Source of the DNA: Phytophthora quininea
Taxonomy: Eukaryota; Oomycota; Peronosporomycetes; Peronosporales; Peronosporaceae
DNA: 47,480 nt
Assembly: GCA_011947345.1 (NCBI GenBank)
Contig: JAAVTG010000982.1
Location: forward strand, 1-47,480
Direction: 5' to 3'
Below the pieces are notes generated by a model. It worked only from the letters and a program-made list of their open reading frames with translations, was not told where the DNA came from and ran no database searches. The number at the start of each line of letters is the position of its first letter. Within the stretch, counting starts at the first letter, position 1. The position numbers and the translations under genes were made by a program. Positions 13,801 through 23,490 of the stretch are shown in pieces.

Positions 13801-16800
13801 GGTAACTACACTCGTCCTACCGGATAGCGATGCGCTAGGTGCGCTTGATCCAGCCGAGTTTACTGATTCAACAACATAAACGTAAGTATGTTCCGCCAGA
13901 AGCCCCTGATCATCGACAAAGCTCGCATTGTCTCCACCATCCTCAATTGGTGCGATCAGCACATTGTCTCGATAAACGTTGTAACCAGTGAGGGCTCACC
14001 GCCAGTGTCAAGAGGGGTTGCCAGCTCAAGCCAATCGACCCTCCCGTGCTATTCGTCTGAATCAATAAAACAGGTTGATCGGGTGGAACGGCATCTGGGT
14101 TTGTCAAAGCAGACACGCTCGTACTTTGAGAGCTAATGCCGGCCTCATTCCACGCCGCCACCGTGTAACTGTATAATGTATCCCGGAGCAAATGCCCACG
14201 AGCAAATGTAGTACTCGTCCCATTATACAGCGTGGTGTTGGCTTCCGAGTAGAGGATGTAGTTCACAGAAGCACCACCACCAGTGTCCTCGCTTGCAGAC
14301 CATTGAATCGTTTGTTGTCCTGATGTGCCGTTTACAACTGCTACGTTGGGAGGAACACTTGGTATGGTAACTACACTCGTCCTACCGGATAGCGATGCGC
14401 TAGGTGCGCTTGATCCAGCCGAGTTTACTGATTCAACAACATAAACGTAAGTATGTTCCGCCAGAAGCCCCTGATCATCGACAAAGCTCGCATTGTCTCC
14501 ACCATCCTCAATTGGTGCGATCAGCACATTGTCTCGATAAACGTTGTAACCAGTGAGGGCTCACCGCCAGTGTCAAGAGGGGTTGCCAGCTCAAGCCAAT
14601 CGACCCTCCCGTGCTATTCGTCTGAATCAATAAAACAGGTTGATCGGGTGGAACGGCATCTGGGTTTGTCAAAGCAGACACGCTCGTACTTTGAGAGCTA
14701 ATGCCGGCCTCATTCCACGCCGCCACCGTGTAACTGTATAATGTATCCCGGAGCAAATGCCCACGAGCAAATGTAGTACTCGTCCCATTATACAGCGTGG
14801 TGTTGGCTTCCGAGTAGAGGATGTAGTTCACAGAAGCACCACCACCAGTGTCCTCGCTTGCAGACCATTGAATCGTTTGTTGTCCTGATGTGCCGTTTAC
14901 AACTGCTACGTTGGGAGGAACACTTGGTATGGTAACTACACTCGTCCTACCGGATAGCGATGCGCTAGGTGCGCTTGATCCAGCCGAGTTTACTGATTCA
15001 ACAACATAAACGTAAGTATGTTCCGCCAGAAGCCCCTGATCATCGACAAAGCTCGCATTGTCTCCACCATCCTCAATTGGTGCGATCAGCACATTGTCTC
15101 GATAAACGTTGTAACCAGTGAGGGCTCACCGCCAGTGTCAAGAGGGGTTGCCAGCTCAAGCCAATCGACCCTCCCGTGCTATTCGTCTGAATCAATAAAA
15201 CAGGTTGATCGGGTGGAACGGCATCTGGGTTTGTCAAAGCAGACACGCTCGTACTTTGAGAGCTAATGCCGGCCTCATTCCACGCCGCCACCGTGTAACT
15301 GTATAATGTATCCCGGAGCAAATGCCCACGAGCAAATGTAGTACTCGTCCCATTATACAGCGTGGTGTTGGCTTCCGAGTAGAGGATGTAGTTCACGAAG
15401 CACCACCACCAGTGTCCTCGCTTGCAGACCATTGAATCGTTTGTTGTCCTGATGTGCCGTTTACAACTGCTACGTTGGGAGGAACACTTGGTATGGTAAC
15501 TACACTCGTCCTACCGGATAGCGATGCGCTAGGTGCGCTTGATCCAGCCGAGTTTACTGATTCAACAACATAAACGTAAGTATGTTCCGCCAGAAGCCCC
15601 TGATCATCGACAAAGCTCGCATTGTCTCCACCATCCTCAATTGGTGCGATCAGCACATTGTCTCGATAAACGTTGTAACCAGTGAGGGCTCACCGCCAGT
15701 GTCAAGAGGGGTGCCAGCTCAAGCCAATCGACCCTCCCGTGCTATTCGTCTGAATCAATAAAACAGGTTGATCGGGTGGAACGGCATCTGGGTTTGTCAA
15801 AGCAGACACGCTCGTACTTTGAGAGCTAATGCCGGCCTCATTCCACGCCGCCACCGTGTAACTGTATAATGTATCCCGGAGCAAATGCCCACGAGCAAAT
15901 GTAGTACTCGTCCCATTATACAGCGTGGTGTTGGCTTCCGAGTAGAGGATGTAGTTCACAGAAGCACCACCACCAGTGTCCTCGCTTGCAGACCATTGAA
16001 TCGTTTGTTGTCCTGATGTGCCGTTTACAACTGCTACGTTGGGAGGAACACTTGGTATGGTAACTACACTCGTCCTACCGGATAGCGATGCGCTAGGTGC
16101 GCTTGATCCAGCCGAGTTTACTGATTCAACAACATAAACGTAAGTATGTTCCGCCAGAAGCCCCTGATCATCGACAAAGCTCGCATTGTCTCCACCATCC
16201 TCAATTGGTGCGATCAGCACATTGTCTCGATAAACGTTGTAACCAGTGAGGGCTCACCGCCAGTGTCAAGAGGGGTTGCCAGCTCAAGCCAATCGACCCT
16301 CCCGTGCTATTCGTCTGAATCAATAAAACAGGTTGATCGGGTGGAACGGCATCTGGGTTTGTCAAAGCAGACACGCTCGTACTTTGAGAGCTAATGCCGG
16401 CCTCATTCCACGCCGCCACCGTGTAACTGTATAATGTATCCCGGAGCAAATGCCCACGAGCAAATGTAGTACTCGTCCCATTATACAGCGTGGTGTTGGC
16501 TTCCGAGTAGAGGATGTAGTTCACAGAAGCACCACCACCAGTGTCCTCGCTTGCAGACCATTGAATCGTTTGTTGTCCTGATGTGCCGTTTACAACTGCT
16601 ACGTTGGAAGGAATATCTGGAATTGTGACACCACTTGTCGTAGCGTATATGGTATTGTATCCTGGAGTAGATGTGGTCTGATTTTGTTGATTGCGTTAAT
16701 ACCTGAAACGGAAAACCCATACGTAGTGTTTGCGAGGAGGGTGATAATTTTACCAGTCACTGACGTCGCGTACGGGTTAATTACCTCCACTTGCTGGTAA

Positions 16801-19800
16801 TGCTGATCATCCGGCGTAATTTCAGGGGAGAAATACACCCGATACACCGTAATGTCGCTTCCACCAAAATCTTGAGGTGGATTCCAGAATAACGTGGCGG
16901 ATCCACCTGTTTGCTCAAGCACTGTTAGATTTTGTGGTTCGCCAGGAATGGAAAGGACCCCAGTACTCGCTGCAATCGGATCACTGAGTTCGCTGGTCCC
17001 CTAAACATACACAAAACCTCAGTTACCTTGTGCACAACATGAATCGATGGCTGAAAACGTACCACGGCATTTGTCACCTTGTACTGGAATTTGTAGACTG
17101 TCGAAAACATCAAGTGTGTTGCCATGTAACTTGCATCGACACCTGCATATACTTCTTCAAATACATCAGGCTGCTGTGAAGATGTCATCAACAACGTATA
17201 TCTCAGCACAGGGCCGCCCTTAGTCGTCGTACAACCATTTGTGGTGGAGTTTCCATCACCAGTGTTAGCATTCGAACCTCTCGACGAAGTGGCACCAGGA
17301 CTTGTCGACGTAGTGCCGCCCGCAGTAGGACTTGTTGACGAAGTGCCACCCGCTCCAACGCTGCTGCCAGCAGCAGTCGCACTGCCGGCCGTTGCAGCAC
17401 CACCAGCGGCCGAACCTCCCGACGTAGTGGCACCAGGACTTGTCGACGTCGTGCCGCCCGCAGTCGGACTTGTCGACGTCGTGCCGCCCGCAGTCGGACT
17501 TGTCGACGTAGTGCCGCCCGCAGTAGGACTTGTTGACGAAGTGCCACCCGCTCCAACGCTGCTGCCAGCAGCAGTCGCACTGCCGGCCGTTGCAGCACCA
17601 CCAGCGGCCGAACCTCCCGACGTAGTGGCACCAGGACTTGTCGACGTCGTGCCGCCCGCAGTCGGACTTGTCGACGTAGTGCCGCCCGCAGTAGGACTTG
17701 TTGACGAAGTGCCACCCGCTCCAACGCTGCTGCCAGCAGCAGTCGCACTGCCGGCCGTTGCAGCACCACCAGCGGCCGAACCTCCCGACGTAGTGGCACC
17801 AGGACTTGTCGACGTCGTGCCGCCCGCAGTCGGACTTGTCGACGTCGTGCCGCCCGCAGTCGGACTTGTCGACGTAGTGCCGCCCGCAGTAGGACTTGTT
17901 GACGAAGTGCCACCCGCTCCAACGCTGCTGCCAGCAGCAGTCGCACTGCCGGCCGTTGCAGCACCACCAGCGGCCGAACCTCCCGACGTAGTGGCACCAG
18001 GACTTGTCGACGTCGTGCCGCCCGCAGTCGGACTTGTCGACGTAGTGCCGCCCGCAGTAGGACTTGTTGACGAAGTGCCACCCGCTCCAACGCTGCTGCC
18101 AGCAGCAGTCGCACTGCCGGCCGTTGCAGCACCACCAGCGGCCGAACCTCCCGACGTAGTGGCACCAGGACTTGTCGACGTCGTGCCGCCCGCAGTCGGA
18201 CTTGTCGACGTAGTGCCGCCCGCAGTAGGACTTGTTGACGAAGTGCCACCCGCTCCAACGCTGCTGCCAGCAGCAGTCGCACTGCCGGCCGTTGCAGCAC
18301 CACCAGCGGCCGAACCTCCCGACGTAGTGGCACCAGGACTTGTCGACGTCGTGCCGCCCGCAGTCGGACTTGTCGACGTAGTGCCGCCCGCAGTAGGACT
18401 TGTTGACGAAGTGCCACCCGCTCCAACGCTGCTGCCAGCAGCAGTCGCACTGCCGGCCGTTGCAGCACCACCAGCGGCCGAACCTCCCGACGTAGTGGCA
18501 CCAGGACTTGTCGACGTCGTGCCGCCCGCAGTCGGACTTGTCGACGTAGTGCCGCCCGCAGTAGGACTTGTTGACGAAGTGCCACCCGCTCCAACGCTGC
18601 TGCCAGCAGCAGTCGCACTGCCGGCCGTTGCAGCACCACCAGCGGCCGAACCTCCCGACGTAGTGGCACCAGGACTTGTCGACGTCGTGCCGCCCACAGT
18701 AGGACTTGTTGACGAAGTGCCACCCGCTCCAACGCTGCTGCCAGCAGCAGTCGCACTGCCGGCCGTTGCAGCACCACCAGCGGCCGAACCTCCCGACGTA
18801 GTGGCACCAGGACTTGTCGACGTCGTGCCGCCCGCAGTCGGACTTGTCGACGTAGTGCCGCCCGCAGTAGGACTTGTTGACGAAGTGCCACCCGCTCCAA
18901 CGCTGCTGCCAGCAGCAGTCGCACTGCCGGCCGTTGCAGCACCACCAGCGGCCGAACCTCCCGACGTAGTGGCACCAGGACTTGTCGACGTCGTGCCGCC
19001 CGCAGTCGGACTTGTCGACGTAGTGCCGCCCGCAGTAGGACTTGTTGACGAAGTGCCACCCGCTCCAACGCTGCTGCCAGCAGCAGTCGCACTGCCGGCC
19101 GTTGCAGCACCACCAGCGGCCGAACCTCCCGACGTAGTGGCACCAGGACTTGTCGACGTCGTGCCGCCCGCAGTCGGACTTGTCGACGTAGTGCCGCCCG
19201 CAGTAGGACTTGTTGACGAAGTGCCACCCGCTCCAACGCTGCTGCCAGCAGCAGTCGCACTGCCGGCCGTTGCAGCACCACCAGCGGCCGAACCTCCCGA
19301 CGTAGTGGCACCAGGACTTGTCGACGTCGTGCCGCCCGCAGTCGGACTTGTCGACGTAGTGCCGCCCGCAGTAGGACTTGTTGACGAAGTGCCACCCGCT
19401 CCAACGCTGCTGCCAGCAGCAGTCGCACTGCCGGCCGTTGCAGCACCACCAGCGGCCGAACCTCCCGACGTAGTGGCACCAGGACTTGTCGACGTCGTGC
19501 CGCCCGCAGTCGGACTTGTCGACGTAGTGCCGCCCGCAGTAGGACTTGTTGACGAAGTGCCACCCGCTCCAACGCTGCTGCCAGCAGCAGTCGCACTGCC
19601 GGCCGTTGCAGCACCACCAGCGGCCGAACCTCCCGACGTAGTGGCACCAGGACTTGTCGACGTCGTGCCGCCCGCAGTCGGACTTGTCGACGTAGTGCCG
19701 CCCGCAGTAGGACTTGTTGACGAAGTGCCACCCGCTCCAACGCTGCTGCCAGCAGCAGTCGCACTGCCGGCCGTTGCAGCACCACCAGCGGCCGAACCTC

Positions 19801-22800
19801 CCGACGTAGTGGCACCAGGACTTGTCGACGTCGTGCCCCCACAGTCGGACTTGTTGACGAAGTGCCACCCGCTCCAACGCTGCTGCCAGCAGCAGTCGCA
19901 CTGCCGGCCGTTGCAGCACCACCAGCGGCCGAACCTCCCGACGTAGTGGCACCAGGACTTGTCGACGTCGTGCCGCCCGCAGTCGGACTTGTCGACGTAG
20001 TGCCGCCCGCAGTAGGACTTGTTGACGAAGTGCCACCCGCTCCAACGCTGCTGCCAGCAGCAGTCGCACTGCCGGCCGTTGCAGCACCACCAGCGGCCGA
20101 ACCTCCCGACGTAGTGGCACCAGGACTTGTCGACGTCGTGCCGCCCGCAGTCGGACTTGTCGACGTAGTGCCGCCCGCAGTAGGACTTGTTGACGAAGTG
20201 CCACCCGCTCCAACGCTGCTGCCAGCAGCAGTCGCACTGCCGGTCGTTGCAGCACCACCAGCGGCCGAACCTCCCGACGTAGTGGCACCAGGACTTGTCG
20301 ACGTCGTGCCGCCCGCAGTCGGACTTGTCGACGTAGTGCCGCCCGCAGTAGGACTTGTTGACGAAGTGCCACCCGCTCCAACGCTGCTGCCAGCAGCAGT
20401 CGCACTGCCGGCCGTTGCAGCACCACCAGCGGCCGAACCTCCCGACGTAGTGGCACCAGGACTTGTCGACGTCGTGCCGCCCGCAGTCGGACTTGTCGAC
20501 GTAGTGCCGCCCGCAGTAGGACTTGTTGACGAAGTGCCACCCGCTCCAACGCTGCTGCCAGCAGCAGTCGCACTGCCGGCCGTTGCAGCACCACCAGCGG
20601 CCGAACCTCCCGACGTAGTGGCACCAGGACTTGTCGACGTCGTGCCGCCCGCAGTCGGACTTGTCGACGTAGTGCCGCCCGCAGTAGGACTTGTTGACGA
20701 AGTGCCACCCGCTCCAACGCTGCTGCCAGCAGCAGTCGCACTGCCGGCCGTTGCAGCACCACCAGCGGCCGAACCTCCCGACGTAGTGGCACCAGGACTT
20801 GTCGACGTCGTGCCGCCCGCAGTCGGACTTGTCGACGTAGTGCCGCCCGCAGTAGGACTTGTTGACGAAGTGCCACCCGCTCCAACGCTGCTGCCAGCAG
20901 CAGTCGCACTGCCGGCCGTTGCAGCACCACCAGCGGCCGAACCTCCCGACGTAGTGGCACCAGGACTTGTCGACGTCGTGCCGCCCGCAGTCGGACTTGT
21001 CGACGTAGTGCCGCCCGCAGTAGGACTTGTTGACGAAGTGCCACCCGCTCCAACGCTGCTGCCAGCAGCAGTCGCACTGCCGGCCGTTGCAGCACCACCA
21101 GCGGCCGAACCTCCCGACGTAGTGGCACCAGGACTTGTCGACGTCGTGCCGCCCACAGTAGGACTTGTTGACGAAGTGCCACCCGCTCCAACGCTGCTGC
21201 CAGCAGCAGTCGCACTGCCGGCCGTTGCAGCACCACCAGCGGCCGAACCTCCCGACGTAGTGGCACCAGGACTTGTCGACGTCGTGCCGCCCGCAGTCGG
21301 ACTTGTCGACGTAGTGCCGCCCGCAGTAGGACTTGTTGACGAAGTGCCACCTGCTCCAACGCTGCTGCCAGCAGCAGTCGCACTGCCGGCCGTTGCAGCA
21401 CCACCAGCGGCCGAACCTCCCGACGTAGTGGCACCAGGACTTGTCGACGTCGTGCCGCCCGCAGTCGGACTTGTCGACGTAGTGCCGCCCGCAGTAGGAC
21501 TTGTTGACGAAGTGCCACCCGCTCCAACGCTGCTGCCAGCAGCAGTCGCACTGCCGGCCGTTGCAGCACCACCAGCGGCCGAACCTCCCGACGTAGTGGC
21601 ACCAGGACTTGTCGACGTCGTGCCGCCCGCAGTCGGACTTGTCGACGTAGTGCCGCCCGCAGTAGGACTTGTTGACGAAGTGCCACCCGCTCCAACGCTG
21701 CTGCCAGCAGCAGTCGCACTGCCGGCCGTTGCAGCACCACCAGCGGCCGAACCTCCCGACGTAGTGGCACCAGGACTTGTCGACGTCGTGCCGCCCGCAG
21801 TCGGACTTGTCGACGTAGTGCCGCCCGCAGTAGGACTTGTTGACGAAGTGCCACCCGCTCCAACGCTGCTGCCAGCAGCAGTCGCACTGCCGGCCGTTGC
21901 AGCACCACCAGCGGCCGAACCTCCCGACGTAGTGGCACCAGGACTTGTCGACGTCGTGCCGCCCGCAGTCGGACTTGTCGACGTAGTGCCGCCCGCAGTA
22001 GGACTTGTTGACGAAGTGCCACCCGCTCCAACGCTGCTGCCAGCAGCAGTCGCACTGCCGGCCGTTGCAGCACCACCAGCGGCCGAACCTCCCGACGTAG
22101 TGGCACCAGGACTTGTCGACGTCGTGCCGCCCGCAGTCGGACTTGTCGACGTAGTGCCGCCCGCAGTAGGACTTGTTGACGAAGTGCCACCCGCTCCAAC
22201 GCTGCTGCCAGCAGCAGTCGCACTGCCGGCCGTTGCAGCACCACCAGCGGCCGAACCTCCCGACGTAGTGGCACCAGGACTTGTCGACGTCGTGCCGCCC
22301 GCAGTCGGACTTGTCGACGTAGTGCCGCCCGCAGTAGGACTTGTTGACGAAGTGCCACCTGCTCCAACGCTGCTGCCAGCAGCAGTCGCACTGCCGGCCG
22401 TTGCAGCACCACCAGCGGCCGAACCTCCCGACGTAGTGGCACCAGGACTTGTCGACGTCGTGCCGCCCGCAGTCGGACTTGTCGACGTAGTGCCGCCCGC
22501 AGTAGGACTTGTTGACGAAGTGCCACCTGCTCCAACGCTGCTGCCAGCAGCAGTCGCACTGCCGGCCGTTGCAGCACCACCAGCGGCCGAACCTCCCGAC
22601 GTAGTGGCACCAGGACTTGTCGACGTCGTGCCGCCCGCAGTCGGACTTGTCGACGTAGTGCCGCCCGCAGTCGGACTTGTTGACGAAGTGCCACCCGCTC
22701 CAACGCTGCTGCCAGCAGCAGTCGCACTGCCGGCCGTTGCAGCACCACCAGCGGCCGAACCTCCCGCGCCGCCGGTACCAGACAAACTTGAACCGCTAGA

Positions 22801-23174
22801 ATTTACGGTAGAGGCATTGGTTGCGGGTGGAATATCCATTCTGATAAAAGAGCTCCTCCTGTTGCTTTGGTTACTTTCAAGCATGTTGGTTTGCTTGGCG
22901 CACCAATAGTTGTGTTTGAGGAAGCATCCGTTGACCCCACGGCAGCAGTATTTTCGAAACTCTCTGCAGACGCCATCACATTGTCACCTCCACCACTACC
23001 ACTGGTCGTTGCTGTGTGACCGTCTCCAGATGAAGCCCTCCCGACATCTCCATCATTTCCAGCAGAAGCAGAAGCTGCTGCACCAGCTTCTCCGATAGTA
23101 CTAGCGGTCGATGTATCGCCGCTTCCACTGGATGTAGCAGACGTGGCTCCATCTCTGTCACGGTCGCTGTCCAT
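1..23174 (-). CDS. Gene B: giant FN3/Calx-beta/EGF/beta-helix surface protein with two coding tandem arrays (3' end outside window)
   Basis: Reading leftward, the gene encodes a Ser/Thr/Gly/Ala-rich start, an FN3 domain interrupted by a low-complexity array, about 33 FN3 domains in a tandem array, further FN3 domains, two Calx-beta domains, more FN3 domains, a CUB-like segment, an EGF-like module and a right-handed beta-helix that continues past base 1. These modules are extracellular in known families, so a cell-surface adhesion or receptor role is inferred; no ligand can be named. The chosen start is the first Met (23174) after an in-frame TGA 24 bases upstream. No signal peptide follows it, so a missed upstream exon is possible. 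Well-supported introns are 17001-17062, 4531-4594, 3869-3928 and 3748-3821. The frame breaks at several homopolymers, including 5941-5943 and 5018-5022, and at most FN3-array junctions; these look like assembly errors. Gene A next door is a clear paralogue. Existence is well supported, exact exon structure is not. Confidence 0.8.
1865..5394 (-). other. Gene B: FN3 domains with introns at a shared loop position
   Basis: Roughly nine FN3 domains occupy this stretch. Introns at 4531-4594 and 3869-3928 both interrupt codon 1 of the second Gly in the sequence D-T-G-G, between the PP loop and strand C; spliced reads are PPIDTG/GHEGLTYALYY and SPNDTG/GIAITGFDLF. A further intron (3748-3821) joins NNKS to VGGVFSDFVGN. 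Many short open stretches in all frames reflect these introns and homopolymer breaks such as 5018-5022, where one added base gives SLDMGGTIATGYMVYF. Individual exon boundaries below 3.7 kb were not resolved. Confidence 0.6.
5395..7164 (-). other. Gene B: FN3 domains followed by two Calx-beta domains
   Basis: A diverged relative of the array unit (7021-7164, ending at AGPSSPSETITGSTSPASAP) is followed by three more FN3 domains with typical cores such as FSMLLQWDPPLDSGGDALVY and YEFRVYAQNSAGIGPW. Two Calx-beta domains follow at about 6115-5770 and 5765-5400. Each ends in the acidic Ca2+-binding signature ILDDGDAG or VLDDGDHS and contains QIVNNAIYDPEPRTLELVL or its equivalent. Calx-beta domains bind Ca2+ in Na+/Ca2+ exchangers and extracellular adhesion proteins; Ca2+-dependent stiffening of the stalk is an inference. 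The frame breaks at 5941-5943, where one added base gives RDFILAPVPN. Confidence 0.8.
7165..16608 (-). repeat. Coding tandem array of ~16.7 two-FN3-domain units (true period probably 567 bp, 189 codons)
   Basis: Each unit holds two FN3 domains. One contains TSGQQTIQWSASEDTGGGAS, the other NSTGGSIGLSWQP and then TGYNVYRDNVL. Units are almost identical. The same landmark (Met of MLIAPIEDGG) recurs at 7749, 8315, 8880, 9444, 10010, 10575, 11703, 12268, 13397, 13962, 14527, 15092, 15656 and 16220, and also inside two longer open frames (near 11140 and 12830). Observed periods are 564-566 bp. Differences lie in two C-runs (minus strand) flanking the PPLDTGG loop; runs of 5 and 4 C would give PPLDTGGEPLTGYNVYRDN in frame at 567 bp. 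One extra break occurs near 15397, where a G is missing. Unlike many other FN3 domains in the gene, array units carry no introns. Confidence 0.9.
16609..17280 (-). other. Gene B: second half of the split FN3 domain, 62-bp intron, next FN3 domain
   Basis: Leaving the array through a short Asn/Thr/Gly linker, the protein reads GGPVLRYTLLMTSS, then HLMFSTVYKFQYKVTNAV. These are FN3 strands C to G, which complete the domain begun at about 22900. A GT..AG intron (17001-17062) separates this from GTSELSDPIAAST, the usual FN3 tail. The next FN3 domain follows (LTVLEQTGGSATLFWNPP, then FGGSDITVYRVYF). Near 16690 one missing A breaks the frame; restoring it gives ANQQNQTTSTPGYNTIYATT leading straight into the FN3 array. 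Confidence 0.7.
17281..22770 (-). repeat. Coding tandem array of 168-bp units (56 residues of G, S, T, A, P, V)
   Basis: About 32 nearly identical units encode SGGSAAGGAATAGSATAAGS, then SVGAGGTSST, then two copies of SPTAGGTTST and SPGATT. Only six residue types occur (Gly, Ser, Thr, Ala, Pro, Val), giving a mucin-like, probably O-glycosylated and extended stalk (inference). Some units carry an additional 30-bp sub-repeat (near 17465 and 17815) and some carry one fewer (near 18691, 19836 and 21150). One base is missing near 19838, which throws the frame out for the rest of the array. The array is stop-free in at least four of six frames; I take the minus frame above as coding because it joins FN3 sequence at both ends. 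Oomycetes are known to have mucin-like cyst-coat repeat proteins (CAR family), but this repeat is different. Confidence 0.85.
22771..23174 (-). other. Gene B N-terminal low-complexity segment and first half of an FN3 domain
   Basis: The first ~90 residues are rich in Ser, Thr, Gly, Ala and Asp (start MDSDRDRDGATSATSSGSG). They lead into an FN3 opening, GAPSKPTCLKVTKATGG, then ALLSEW. After the Trp the frame breaks; one added base gives W-N-I-P-P-A-T-N-A-S, the usual FN3 B strand and PP loop. The domain then enters the low-complexity array, and its other half reappears about 5.5 kb downstream, near 17210-17063. The acidic, Ser-rich beginning has no hydrophobic leader. Confidence 0.65.
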
Positions 23175-23490
23175 ATCCTCGAGCCAGCTGATGCGTCACC
23201 GTGGCAAAACGCTGCGCTTGACCTGATTGAGCTTAGACTTCTTCCTCGCGGCCGACTTCCTCCATGAAATCCAAAGAATGAGCAGCCGCACGTCTGCGTC
23301 CTTTCGAGCAGCTCGATCTCAAGCCGGGAGGAAGGGCATATCGCACACACTACGTCTCCAACCCTTCTTTGCGGATGCCTTCCGTAGGCAGGGGAAAAGA
23401 GGGAGCTCCGTGCGCCACCACAGACAAGAATTTCTCTTCCGGGAAGAAGCCCAAAGCTTTCTGATTGGCTGACAGTTGATTATTATGACT

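Noticed and set aside
8241..16394. Repeated 82-codon plus-strand ORFs within the FN3 array
   Set aside because: Antisense by-products repeated once per unit.
7165..22770. CRISPR array or satellite DNA
   Set aside because: Repeats are contiguous without unique spacers, encode protein in frame and lie within a gene; the genome is eukaryotic.
17203..22884. A single 1,893-codon minus ORF with an Arg/Leu/Val-rich second half
   Set aside because: It switches from the Gly/Ser/Thr/Ala frame at a unit lacking one base (near 19838); the Arg-rich part is a frame-shifted reading of the same repeat.
17241..22909. Two plus-strand ORFs of 901 and 1,015 codons (Pro/Val/Ala-rich)
   Set aside because: They are the antisense of the 168-bp array, end within or just past it, and have no non-repeat coding context; the minus Gly/Ser/Thr/Ala frame joins FN3 sequence at both ends.
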